DNA from: a virus | Length of the DNA: 28,366 nucleotides | Virus record (IMG/VR): IMGVR_UViG_3300030450_000633 | Location: 1 to 28,366 of that record | Direction: 5' to 3' (one strand) | In this document: positions 16,447 through 23,596 of the stretch, in pieces | Layout: every line of letters starts with the position of its first letter | Numbering within the stretch: position 1 is the first letter of the stretch | Translations under genes and position numbers: made by a program | The notes under the pieces: model-generated | Told to the model about the DNA's origin: nothing | The model's database searches: none | What the model saw: only the letters and a program-made list of their open reading frames with translations

Positions 16447-16956
16447 ATGACTGAAGAAATAAATTTTAAATCCATCTGCAACCTCACTACAAGAGTAATG
16501 GGGTTGCCTGATGGTTCTCTTGCATTAAAGAGTAGAGAAAGGAAATTGCAATCTGCTAGATCTATTGCAGGTTATATAGGGCTAACTGAGGAAGATATAC
16601 CTAGAAATATTGTTGCTAAGGTTTTAAACAGAGGTAGGTGTATTACATATCATTATGAATCTCACCATAAAAAGAATTTCAAACATTGTATTATTTATAG
16701 ACAAGCATTTGAAAAGATATACAAAGCCTATAGAGATCTTGATGATTCAAAAAAAATATTTACTGATTCCGATTTAATGAAAAGCTATTTATTACAAAAT
16801 GGAATTGTTGAAACAATGAAATCTGATGTTTTGTTAGAAGTTAAAAGTGGGGGGGTAGTCTGTATTATTAAAACTTCTTACTTTGATTTCTCTAATCAGT
16901 TAGAAAATGTTAAATTAGCCCTTGTGAACTATCATTATTCAATTAAAATTATTTAA
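16447..16956 (+). CDS. DnaA domain IV-like DNA-binding protein
   Basis: A 169-aa protein. Residues about 27-75 (ALKSRERKLQSARSIAGYIG, then IPRNIVAKVLNRGRCITYHY) follow the pattern of DnaA domain IV: an R-x-R/A-R-x-I-A-x-Y helix, a helix-turn-helix, and a basic stretch R-x-R before a Tyr/His-rich helix. There is no AAA+ ATPase region, so it would bind DnaA-box-like DNA without ATP control. It lies immediately before the initiator-like gene (stop and start share a base). It could mark the phage origin or compete with host DnaA. The match is to a pattern, not a proven homology. Confidence 0.45.
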   Translation: MTEEINFKSICNLTTRVMGLPDGSLALKSRERKLQSARSIAGYIGLTEEDIPRNIVAKVLNRGRCITYHYESHHKKNFKHCIIYRQAFEKIYKAYRDLDDSKKIFTDSDLMKSYLLQNGIVETMKSDVLLEVKSGGVVCIIKTSYFDFSNQLENVKLALVNYHYSIKII

Positions 16957-17585
16957 TGGAACGACCAAACTATTACGCTATATTATCGGCAGAAGTAAGA
17001 TATGATGATAACCTTCGCCCTAATACAAAACTGTTATATGCAGAGATCACAGCTTTATGTAATGCAACAGGAGAATGTTTTGCAACAAATAAATATTTTT
17101 CAAATTTATATAATAAAAGCAAGGGTACAATATCAGGATGGATAAGTGAATTAGTTAAAAATGGTTATATAAAAATAAGATATACATATAAAGAAGGTAC
17201 TAAAGAAATTGAACATAGGTATATTAAAATTTTGAAAGGGGGTGTGGTTGAAAAAGATAAACCCCTATTAAAGAAAACATTAAAGAATAATACTAAAAAC
17301 AATAATAATATAAATGATAATAATATAATTATAAGAGAACAAAAATTTTTAAATGATGTTTCTTTATTAGATTATGATATTAATTTAAAAAAAGAATTTA
17401 CTGATTATTGGACAGAAACTAATAAATCAGGATCCAAAATGAAATTTGAATTACAGAAAACATTTGATATTAAAAGAAGGTTAGCAAGATGGTGTAAAAA
17501 TGATCAATCTTGGAATAAAGTAAAAACAATGTCTAAGTTAGATTCTCAGATTAGTGCTTGGCAAGAAGCTAAAAAATTATTATGA
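16956..17585 (+). CDS. Winged-helix replication initiator-like protein
   Basis: A 209-aa protein. The N-terminal ~75 residues have the typical phage initiator-type winged helix: YYAILSAEVRYDDNLRPNTK, LLYAEITALCNATGECFATN, then recognition helix SKGTISGWISELVKNGYIKI. A Lys/Asn-rich linker (about 100-125) joins a C-terminal helical part (about 135-209, ARWCKNDQSWNKVKTMSKLD). The arrangement resembles lambda O and DnaD-type initiators: DNA binding at the N terminus, partner binding at the C terminus. The linker is encoded by an almost pure A/T stretch that could serve as an unwinding element. It overlaps the next gene by four bases. Confidence 0.65.
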   Translation: MERPNYYAILSAEVRYDDNLRPNTKLLYAEITALCNATGECFATNKYFSNLYNKSKGTISGWISELVKNGYIKIRYTYKEGTKEIEHRYIKILKGGVVEKDKPLLKKTLKNNTKNNNNINDNNIIIREQKFLNDVSLLDYDINLKKEFTDYWTETNKSGSKMKFELQKTFDIKRRLARWCKNDQSWNKVKTMSKLDSQISAWQEAKKLL

Positions 17586-17944
17586 AAAGATTAAAAGAAG
17601 AAAATCTAAAGGAACTTACAGAAAAGGTGCTTGATCTAGTGGCAAAGACAGCAGTAGAAATAGGGCATAAATGTGATCCAAAAAGTATGGCAAGTTTAAG
17701 TAAAATATTTGCACAGGACTTAATAACTGAAAGACGCTTTATGAATTTAACATTTAATCAAGTCCAAGATGCTTTTCATCAAGGAGTTAGGTTTGGTAAA
17801 GATGAACCTTTTTTAAACATTAGAACTTTTTACAAATGGGTTTATGCCCATAAAAAAGTAATAGATGATGCAACTTATCAGACAGAAACCTTAGGAGAAA
17901 AGAATGTGCCTTATTATCAAGAGCCAATAAAATTACTAAAATGA
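17582..17944 (+). CDS. Replication-module protein, possible helicase-loader-like
   Basis: A 120-aa mostly helical protein with MKRLKEENLKELTEKVLDLV at the N terminus and LTFNQVQDAFHQGVRFGKDE, then PFLNIRTFYKWVYAHKKVI. Similar short proteins follow initiator genes in Bacteroidota phages. The position immediately after the initiator, with four-base overlaps on both sides, matches lambda P and other helicase loaders, but it lacks an ATPase motif and is short. No DNA polymerase or helicase is visible in the genome, so some recruitment factor for host replication proteins is expected. Confidence 0.4.
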   Translation: MKRLKEENLKELTEKVLDLVAKTAVEIGHKCDPKSMASLSKIFAQDLITERRFMNLTFNQVQDAFHQGVRFGKDEPFLNIRTFYKWVYAHKKVIDDATYQTETLGEKNVPYYQEPIKLLK

Positions 17945-18363
17945 AAATAAGACAAACATCAATAGATTGCTACACTCAAATTAAACAAGAAGGGCTTTTA
18001 TCTAAAAAAAGGTTAGAAGTTTACAAAGCTATTTTAAAAAAAGCACCCTGCTCAAGTGGAGAAGCTTTTGCTACAATGACAACTAAGGAAAATCAAATAA
18101 GTCAATCTAGAGCAAGATTCACAGAGTTAAGAGATCTAGGAGTTATATATGAAAGAGGAGAAAAGAAATGCAGCATTACAGGTAGAAATGTTATTGAGTG
18201 GGATTTAACAGATAGGCTGCCTATAAATATTAAAAAATCAAAAACTACAAAACAACATAGAATAGATAATGCTTTAAATTCATTACGAGAATTATACAAA
18301 AACAAAAACAATAGCACTGTTGATGATTGGAAAATAGTTGCTGATTTGATTAAAAATATATGA
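17941..18363 (+). CDS. Winged-helix DNA-binding protein
   Basis: A 140-aa protein whose first ~92 residues match a recognised phage winged-helix type: YTQIKQEGLLSKKRLEVYKA, SGEAFATM, the recognition helix QISQSRARFTELRDLGVIYE, and the wing KKCSITGRNVIEWDL. The C-terminal ~45 residues are basic and helical. It lies between replication genes and ninG with four-base overlaps on both sides. It may act in replication or transcription control; nothing shows which. Confidence 0.6.
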   Translation: MKIRQTSIDCYTQIKQEGLLSKKRLEVYKAILKKAPCSSGEAFATMTTKENQISQSRARFTELRDLGVIYERGEKKCSITGRNVIEWDLTDRLPINIKKSKTTKQHRIDNALNSLRELYKNKNNSTVDDWKIVADLIKNI

Positions 18364-18764
18364 AAACAATAAGTAAACTAAAAAAAGAATTAGATAAATG
18401 GTTTAGTTTGTTTATTAGGCTTAGGGATTCTGAAAACGGTTGGTGTCATTGTGCAACTTGCTCTAAGGTTTCTTATTACAAATCAGGTATGCAAAATGGT
18501 CATTTCCAATCCCGACGCTTTATGGCAACTCGTTATGATGAACAAAACTGTTATGCTCAATGTGTAGCCTGCAATATGTTTCGTGGTGGTGAGCAGTTTA
18601 AATTCGCCTTATGGATTGATGCAAAATATGGAGATGGAACTGCATTAGAATTAGAATACAAAGCTAGAACAACAGTTAAATTTTCAAGAGTAGATTATGA
18701 AGATAAAATAAGTTATTACAAAGACGCTGTTAAAAACTTAAAAATAGAAAAAGGAATAGAGTAA
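18360..18764 (+). CDS. ninG: NinG/Rap-like recombination nuclease
   Basis: A 134-aa protein matching phage lambda NinG (Rap), a junction-processing recombination nuclease. The first Cys group (WCHCATC, C29/C31/C34) is followed by NGHFQSRRFMATRYDEQNCY around 46-65 and the second Cys pair CVAC (C68, C71) before NMFRGG. The HNH-like Zn site and the N-G-H-F-x-S-R motif are intact. Length is shorter than lambda NinG (about 200), but the core is complete. It is the last gene of the replication/recombination unit before a 21-base gap with a promoter-like sequence. Confidence 0.85.
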   Translation: MKTISKLKKELDKWFSLFIRLRDSENGWCHCATCSKVSYYKSGMQNGHFQSRRFMATRYDEQNCYAQCVACNMFRGGEQFKFALWIDAKYGDGTALELEYKARTTVKFSRVDYEDKISYYKDAVKNLKIEKGIE

Positions 18765-18781
18765 CTTTTTTATTATCTTTG
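18764..18781 (+). promoter_or_regulatory. Putative promoter before the sigma-like gene unit
   Basis: ACTTTTTTATTATCTTTG shares ACTTTT-TATTAT with the copies at 8363 and 24893 and ends four bases before ATG 18786. It differs in the last bases, which here form TATCTTTG (18774-18781), a full match to the Bacteroidota -7 box TAnnTTTG. This copy could therefore be read by the host sigma factor as well. No clear -33 TTTG is seen upstream. Confidence 0.45.
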
Positions 18782-18785
18782 GCGT

Positions 18786-19142
18786 ATGCACATTCCAATT
18801 TATTCAAGCCAAGAACATAAGCTGATAATTGAATCGTATATGACAATGTGCAAACAATTCACTCAAGAGGTAACAACCCAAGCACGATACCAAAATTACT
18901 TAGAGGTTTTAGACTTAATCACAGAATACTCAAATGGGTATGGTAGTGGTGTAAGAGAAAACAACTTTTACGATTGGATAATGATAATACCTATAAATTT
19001 ATCAGTTGCAACAGCAGGGTTTTTTGCAGGGATAGAAACAAAAACAAACGCTCCTGTTGTTAGAGCTTATAAAGTTGTGTTGGATCAGATGCTACAAGAA
19101 ACAGTAGATAAGTTAGATGATTTAAAGCCAACTAATGACTGA
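18786..19142 (+). CDS. Unknown protein upstream of the sigma-like gene
   Basis: A 118-aa protein with a helical N-terminal half (QEHKLIIESYMTMCKQFTQE) and a weakly hydrophobic middle (IMIIPINLSVATAGFFAGIE). It overlaps the sigma-like gene by eight bases, suggesting coupled translation. No family is recognised. Being first behind its own promoter and directly coupled to a putative transcription factor, a regulatory partner is possible but unsupported by any motif. Confidence 0.5.
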   Translation: MHIPIYSSQEHKLIIESYMTMCKQFTQEVTTQARYQNYLEVLDLITEYSNGYGSGVRENNFYDWIMIIPINLSVATAGFFAGIETKTNAPVVRAYKVVLDQMLQETVDKLDDLKPTND

Positions 19143-19719
19143 AATCTATATTGAAATATCTAAGCTAACAGATAAATTTAGAAGAATGGCATATGGATTA
19201 ACAACAGATGAAAACAAAGTAAATGAAGCAGTACAAGAATTAATGTTATATCTCCTTCAAGCAAACCCTGAAACAATTAAAAAAATTTATGATAATGATG
19301 GTTTAGAAGGAATCACAAGATATGGTGCAGTAGCTTTAAGAAGGGCATTAAGAAGTAAAAGAAGTAATTTTTACTATAAGTATGAAAAGTATTATACACA
19401 TATTGATAGCTTTCATAGTAATATCACTCAATCTAGCAGTAATCTTGATTTTGAATGTAATACTAATATCTATAAAAATCTATCAAACATTCCTAATGAA
19501 GAAATAGATACTTATAAAATAGATAAGTTAGAATTAATAGATAAGCAGTTGGATAAGCTAGACTCTTGGTACGATAGGGAGTTATTTAAGCTCTATTATT
19601 ATGAAGGGAATACGCTAGATTCATTAGCTGCCAAGACTAAGATAAGTAGAAACAGCTTATTTACAACAATAGACAAAGTAAGAACAATATTAAAAAAAGA
19701 ATTAGATGAAGATGTATAG
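19135..19719 (+). CDS. RNA polymerase sigma-like factor
   Basis: A 194-aa protein with the two-part layout of small sigma-70/ECF factors. The helical N-terminal region (KFRRMAYGLTTDENKVNEAV, QELMLYLLQANP) resembles region 2, with a basic patch LRRALRSKRSN at 68-78. After a polar linker, residues 142-190 contain LDSLAAKTKISRNSLFTTID (161-180) and KVRTILKKEL, a region-4-type helix-turn-helix preceded by DRELFKLYYYEGNT. The unusual linker and weak region 2 leave room for a non-sigma DNA-binding role. It is the best candidate to read the recurring promoter-like sequences before the late genes. Confidence 0.6.
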   Translation: MTEIYIEISKLTDKFRRMAYGLTTDENKVNEAVQELMLYLLQANPETIKKIYDNDGLEGITRYGAVALRRALRSKRSNFYYKYEKYYTHIDSFHSNITQSSSNLDFECNTNIYKNLSNIPNEEIDTYKIDKLELIDKQLDKLDSWYDRELFKLYYYEGNTLDSLAAKTKISRNSLFTTIDKVRTILKKELDEDV

Positions 19720-19855
19720 CCCAAAAACACACGACAGTTTTTATATGCAGTTTGGGTTTAGACACCCTGATTGGAAGAAGGAATATAGTGTAAAGAAAAA
19801 GAAAAAAAATGTCAGAAGAAAATCTAGTAGTAATCTTTCCAAGTTAAATGAATAA
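19712..19855 (+). CDS. Small basic protein, unknown
   Basis: A 47-aa frame beginning eight bases before the sigma-like stop and overlapping the next gene's ATG by eight bases. Sequence starts MYSPKTHDSFYMQFGFRHPD and ends in a very basic segment (KKKKKNVRRKSSS). It fills an otherwise empty 128-base gap and is joined by overlaps on both sides, the pattern used by true genes here. Could bind nucleic acid by charge alone; no family recognised. Confidence 0.5.
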   Translation: MYSPKTHDSFYMQFGFRHPDWKKEYSVKKKKKNVRRKSSSNLSKLNE

Positions 19856-20249
19856 GTTTTTTGTACCAAACGAAGTCTATGAAGATAGAATAGCTATTTG
19901 CAAGTCTTGTGTTTATTATTTTAAGCCTACAGGAACTTGCAAAGATTGTGGTTGTTTTATGAAAATCAAGGCAAGGTTAGCACCAATGTCTTGTAGTCAA
20001 AAGAAGTGGCAAAAAACAACCGAAATAGAAACACCTGATGATTTACCACAAGAAATAATAGATGAAATATTAGATATGTGGAAAGACTTAAAAAGTGGTA
20101 GAGCTAAAAATGTACAAGCAAAAAAAAGAATGATAGAAACTTATAACACCATCTATATGACAAATTACTCAACAGGCACTAATTGTGGTTCTTGCTTATC
20201 TACTTGTTATGATGGAATAAAAAAACTATATAAAAAATACAGCGAATGA
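19848..20249 (+). CDS. Cysteine-rich (zinc-ribbon-like) phage protein
   Basis: A 133-aa protein with two Cys groups. The first is an N-terminal ribbon RIAICKSCVYYFKPTGTCKD with C18, C21, C31, C34, C36 and C49, in a C-x2-C ... C-x2-C-G-C arrangement seen in small phage proteins. The second is NCGSCLSTC near the C terminus (C113, C116, C120). A charged helical segment lies between. Zinc or Fe-S binding is likely; the role is unknown. It overlaps both neighbours and belongs to the early unit downstream of the sigma-like gene. Confidence 0.55.
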   Translation: MNKFFVPNEVYEDRIAICKSCVYYFKPTGTCKDCGCFMKIKARLAPMSCSQKKWQKTTEIETPDDLPQEIIDEILDMWKDLKSGRAKNVQAKKRMIETYNTIYMTNYSTGTNCGSCLSTCYDGIKKLYKKYSE

Positions 20250-20464
20250 GTTACTTAACACACTTAAAAAGAAACAAACATCATTATTCAAGCAGATGGA
20301 TTGTAAAGTATGACCAAGAAGGATATTTAGTAAGAGAAGTAAAACTAATATTCAATCCTGACGAATACAGAAAGGGATCAAGAGCCAGGAAATTAAATAC
20401 ACAAGAAGGACTAATTAAAATTTTAGAAAATGACAAAGAAAGAAGATTACAAAAAGAATCCTGA
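20246..20464 (+). CDS. Small basic protein, unknown
   Basis: A 72-aa protein starting in the preceding stop (ATGA) and overlapping the DUF3310 gene by 35 bases. It has a possible beta pair (SRWIVKYDQEGYLVREVKLI) followed by a basic tail rich in Arg/Lys (KGSRARKLN, ERRLQKES). No family recognised. The long overlap with the next gene is unusual but both frames look protein-like. Confidence 0.45.
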   Translation: MSYLTHLKRNKHHYSSRWIVKYDQEGYLVREVKLIFNPDEYRKGSRARKLNTQEGLIKILENDKERRLQKES

Positions 20465-20693
20465 ACCACATTACTATACAGGAACAAAATATGGTTATTC
20501 TGCAAGATGTGTTGTAGAGGACTTTGATTTAAGTTATAATTGTGGAACAGCAGTATCATATCTTTTAAGAGCTGGCAAAAAAGAAGGCAACCCAGCACAA
20601 CAAGATATTCAAAAAGCTATTAACCATTTACATTTTGAGCTTGACAAATTATATAAAGATAACGAAGTGAAAACAGGACAGTTAGTAGAATGA
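20430..20693 (+). CDS. DUF3310 family protein
   Basis: An 87-aa protein matching the DUF3310 pattern common in phages: PEPHYYTGTKYGYSARCVVE with the early H-Y and Tyr/Gly residues, VVEDFDLSYNCGTAVSYLLR, then AGKKEGNPAQQDIQKAINHL. The conserved G-x-A-V-x-Y-x-L-R-A-G-K-K-x-G-N core (39-54) is complete. Members are sometimes labelled nucleotide kinases on weak grounds; no kinase motif is visible here. Likely small helical protein of the early phase. Confidence 0.75.
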   Translation: MTKKEDYKKNPEPHYYTGTKYGYSARCVVEDFDLSYNCGTAVSYLLRAGKKEGNPAQQDIQKAINHLHFELDKLYKDNEVKTGQLVE

Positions 20694-20947
20694 CACTATA
20701 TAAATGTAAATGTGGTAACGAAGAAGAAATAGGTAAACAAACCCTAGCTTTAAGAGATGGTCGCTGGAGAACTATACAAGCTCTTTGTGATTGTGGTTTA
20801 TGGATGGATAGCGAACCCGAAGAAGGTATGCCACAAATAAAAAGAACAGAAGCATCTTTAAGTAAAAAGAAGAAGGGAGATTATATGTGGGATAGTGCTA
20901 AAGAAAAGCTATGTGGAGAACGAGGTATTAATGAAGATTTTAAATAA
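20690..20947 (+). CDS. Small zinc-ribbon-like protein, unknown
   Basis: An 85-aa protein with two C-x-C pairs, YKCKCGN (C6, C8) and LCDCGLW (C33, C35), suggesting a four-Cys zinc ribbon over the first ~40 residues, followed by a charged, probably flexible tail. It overlaps the DUF3310 gene by four bases and ends two bases before the ParB-like gene. A nucleic-acid-binding or partner role is possible. Confidence 0.5.
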   Translation: MTLYKCKCGNEEEIGKQTLALRDGRWRTIQALCDCGLWMDSEPEEGMPQIKRTEASLSKKKKGDYMWDSAKEKLCGERGINEDFK

Positions 20948-20949
20948 AT

Positions 20950-21552
20950 ATGAAAAAACAAATAAAAATTTATAAAATCAAAGGAAATCCTAAAAACCCT
21001 AGATTGATTAAGGATCATAAATTCAAACAATTAGTTAAGTCTATTAAAGAGTTTCCTGAAATGCTTGAAAAAAGACCAATAGTTGTTGATGAAAATATGA
21101 TGGTCCTTGGTGGCAATATGAGATTAAAAGCAAGTAAAGATGCAGGGCTTAAAGAGGTTTGGGTAGATATAGCCGAAGGTTGGACACAAGAGCAAAAAGA
21201 TGAATTTGTAGTAAAAGACAATGTATCGTTTGGTGAATGGGATTGGACTATGTTGGCTAATGAGTGGGATAGTGAAAGCTTAAATGATTGGAGTTTAGAT
21301 GTGTGGCAAAATTATGATGACACTGTAAACAAAGTAAATAGAGGAGATGAAAATTCTGAATGGATTGGAGTGCCTGAATTTGAATCATCAGAAAATACTT
21401 TAAAAATCATAGTGCATTTTGAAAATGAAAAAGACAGGGAGGAGTTTACTAAGCAACACAACTTGCAATTTACAAAGAAAATGACTAATACTTGGATAAC
21501 TCATTACCCTTACGAAGGAAGAAAAGATATGAACTCATTATCTTATGAATAA
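20950..21552 (+). CDS. ParB/sulfiredoxin-fold nuclease-like protein
   Basis: A 200-aa protein. The N-terminal ~90 residues match the ParB N-terminal fold: KIKGNPKNPRLIKDHKFKQL with the N-P-R segment, KRPIVVDENMMVLGGNMRLK with the diagnostic G-G-N-x-R (54-58), and the following KASKDAGLKEVWVDI. A middle acidic region (GEWDWTMLANEWDSESL) leads to a C-terminal domain (about 150-190, TLKIIVHFENEKDREEFTKQ). ParB-type proteins of this size occur in phages next to DNA-modification and methylase genes rather than in plasmid partition. Its stop is overlapped by the glycosyltransferase gene by eight bases, so the two are made together and may act on the same DNA. Confidence 0.7.
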   Translation: MKKQIKIYKIKGNPKNPRLIKDHKFKQLVKSIKEFPEMLEKRPIVVDENMMVLGGNMRLKASKDAGLKEVWVDIAEGWTQEQKDEFVVKDNVSFGEWDWTMLANEWDSESLNDWSLDVWQNYDDTVNKVNRGDENSEWIGVPEFESSENTLKIIVHFENEKDREEFTKQHNLQFTKKMTNTWITHYPYEGRKDMNSLSYE

Positions 21553-22426
21553 ATATCCTGTTTATATAGTTTCTAAAGGAAGGTGGGAGAATCCTTTGAC
21601 AGCTAATATGTTTAAAAAAAACGGAATTGATTTTCAAATATTAGTTGAACCACAGGAGTATGAAAATTATTGTAATGCTTTAGGTGAAGAATATGTTACT
21701 AAACTACCATTCTCTAATTTAGGGGTAGGATCCTATCCTGCTAGAAATTTTGCTTGGGAAGATAGTATTAAAAATGGCTATACAAGACACTGGGTGTTTG
21801 ATGATAATATAAGAGCTTTTAGGAGAACACATAAAGGGAATAGAATTTTATGTAATGGTCTTAAAGCTATAAAAGTCCTAGAGGATTTTACTGACAGATA
21901 CGAAAATGTAGGTATTACAGGTTTTAACTATTCTACATTTGTAACCCCTAATACAAGCAAACCTTTTTATCTTAATGTACACGCTTATAGCGCTATGTTA
22001 ATGAAAAACAATATGCCTTATAGATGGAGATTAAAATACAATGAAGATGTTGATTTATGCTTACAAGTTTTAGACAATAAACTATGCACCCTTTTATTTA
22101 ATGCATTTTGTGTAGATAAAACTAGTACAGTTGCTAAAATGAAAGGTGGAAACCAAGATGAATTGTACTTAGGAAATGCTTATGAGAAAAAAGTTTTAAA
22201 GGCTAGATCACTTGAAGAAATATGGCCACAATATGCAGAAACTAGAATGGTATGGAATAGACCACATCACTATGTGAATTGGAGAAAACACTTTAAACAT
22301 AGTTTAGTAAGAAGAAAAGATATTGATTGGGATAAAATAAAAAACAAAAAAGATAATTTTAAACTAAAACAAGTAAAGGAAATTAAAAACAATACTTTAA
22401 AGAAATTTTATAAAGAAAACAAATGA
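21545..22426 (+). CDS. Glycosyltransferase, TET/JBP-associated (TAGT-like) type
   Basis: A 293-aa GT-A-type glycosyltransferase. Motifs in order: PVYIVSKGRWENPLTANMF (5-23), LVEPQEYENY (33-42), LPFSNLGVGSYPARNFAWED (54-73), RHWVFDDNIRAFRR (81-94) with the D-D-N metal site at 86-88, KYNEDVDLCLQVL (164-176) as probable catalytic acid region, and KMKGGNQDELY (198-208). This fits the family described as TET/JBP-associated glycosyltransferases, predicted to add sugar to oxidised DNA bases, as in base J. Donor is probably a UDP-sugar. It overlaps the ParB-like gene upstream and the epimerase downstream by four bases. The C-terminal ~60 residues are very basic, suiting nucleic-acid contact. A protein or glycan acceptor remains possible. 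Confidence 0.7.
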   Translation: MNKYPVYIVSKGRWENPLTANMFKKNGIDFQILVEPQEYENYCNALGEEYVTKLPFSNLGVGSYPARNFAWEDSIKNGYTRHWVFDDNIRAFRRTHKGNRILCNGLKAIKVLEDFTDRYENVGITGFNYSTFVTPNTSKPFYLNVHAYSAMLMKNNMPYRWRLKYNEDVDLCLQVLDNKLCTLLFNAFCVDKTSTVAKMKGGNQDELYLGNAYEKKVLKARSLEEIWPQYAETRMVWNRPHHYVNWRKHFKHSLVRRKDIDWDKIKNKKDNFKLKQVKEIKNNTLKKFYKENK

Positions 22427-23256
22427 AAATATTAGTAACAGGTGGTGCAGGATATGTAGGAAGTAATTTAATAAAACATTTAAAAAAACATACTAATGCT
22501 ACAATAACTTCTTTAGATAATTACTTTACAGGACAGGAATCAAATCACATTAAAGGTGTAGAGTATGTTCAGGATTGTAGTTGGGATATAAACAAGCTAC
22601 CTAAACAAGACATAGTTTATCATTTTGGAGAATACTCAAGAGTTGTGCCTTCATTTAAAGATGTAGATTATTTAATGACTAGCAACGCTTGGGGAACAAG
22701 CAGGGTAGTTGAACAATGCAAGAAGTGGGGATCTAAATTGATATATTCAGCATCTAGCTCTAAATTTGGTGGTAATGAAAACTTAAGCCCATATTCTTGG
22801 GTAAAAGCTAAAATGGTAGAATTAATTAAAAACTATTCTGAATGGTATGGATTAAAATATGAGATCTGTTATTTTTATAATGTATATGGAAAAAATCATA
22901 TATCAGAAGGAGATTATGCAACAGTAATAGGGATATTTGAAAAACAATACAAAGAAGGAAAAGCATTAACGGTTGTAGGGGATGGAAAACAAAGCCGACA
23001 ATTTACACACATTGATGATATTGTTAACGCCTTAAATAAAATAAGAAAGCAGGATCATAATAAAGAATGGTATTTAAGTGCTGATAAAGATTACAAGATA
23101 ATAGATGTTGCTAAAATGTTTACAGATAATATTGAATTTATTCCTGAAAGAAAAGGAGAGAGATATAAGGCTGTTACAATACCAAATGACACAAAAAAAA
23201 TATTAAAATGGGAGATAAAAAACGACTTAAAAACATACATAAATGGAACAAAATAG
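22423..23256 (+). CDS. NAD-dependent sugar epimerase/dehydratase (extended SDR)
   Basis: A 277-aa extended short-chain dehydrogenase. GGAGYVGSNL (7-16) is the NAD-binding glycine motif, IYSASSSKFGG (107-117) holds the catalytic Ser region, and YSWVK (124-128) is the Tyr-x3-Lys pair; FYNVYG and RQFTHIDDIVNAL follow as in UDP-glucose 4-epimerase (GalE)-type enzymes. It would convert a UDP- or dTDP-sugar. It shares the ATGA joint with the glycosyltransferase, so it most likely makes that enzyme's donor sugar. It overlaps the small terminase gene by 14 bases. Confidence 0.8.
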   Translation: MKILVTGGAGYVGSNLIKHLKKHTNATITSLDNYFTGQESNHIKGVEYVQDCSWDINKLPKQDIVYHFGEYSRVVPSFKDVDYLMTSNAWGTSRVVEQCKKWGSKLIYSASSSKFGGNENLSPYSWVKAKMVELIKNYSEWYGLKYEICYFYNVYGKNHISEGDYATVIGIFEKQYKEGKALTVVGDGKQSRQFTHIDDIVNALNKIRKQDHNKEWYLSADKDYKIIDVAKMFTDNIEFIPERKGERYKAVTIPNDTKKILKWEIKNDLKTYINGTK

Positions 23257-23596
23257 AACACAAATAGCAAAAAAAAGAATACTAGAAGCACTAGAGAAAA
23301 GTTTAGGTGTAGTGACAACAGCATTAAAAGCTACCGAATTATCAAGGACTAATTATTATAAATGGCTTAAAGAAGATGATGAGTTTGCAAATAAAGTAAT
23401 TGAAATTGAAAACATATCTAAGGATTTCGTGAAGTCAAAATACTACGAATGCGTAAAAGATAAGGTGCCATCAGTTGTAATACACGCAGCCAAAACTAAA
23501 TTAGGTTGGAATGAAACTAACAATATAGATATAACCTCAGGCAATAAACCTATCAATATGCCTGTTATAACATTTGTAGAAACTGATACTGAATAA
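23243..23596 (+). CDS. terS: Small terminase subunit
   Basis: A 117-aa protein with an N-terminal helix-turn-helix (LEALEKSLGVVTTALKATEL, then SRTNYYKWLKEDDEFANKVI), a central helix typical of TerS oligomerisation (FVKSKYYECVKDKVPSVVIH), AAKTKLGWNE, and a C-terminal tail (PINMPVITFVETDTE). This is the standard layout for Bacteroidota phage TerS. It binds the packaging site and hands DNA to the large subunit. The latter's reading frame overlaps its end in another frame. Confidence 0.75.
   Translation: MEQNRTQIAKKRILEALEKSLGVVTTALKATELSRTNYYKWLKEDDEFANKVIEIENISKDFVKSKYYECVKDKVPSVVIHAAKTKLGWNETNNIDITSGNKPINMPVITFVETDTE

Noticed and set aside
20284-20598. Reverse-strand frame of 104 codons across two small early genes
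   Set aside because: Opposite strand to all other genes, Leu/Ser-rich shadow composition, and the + strand carries a recognised DUF3310 protein here.
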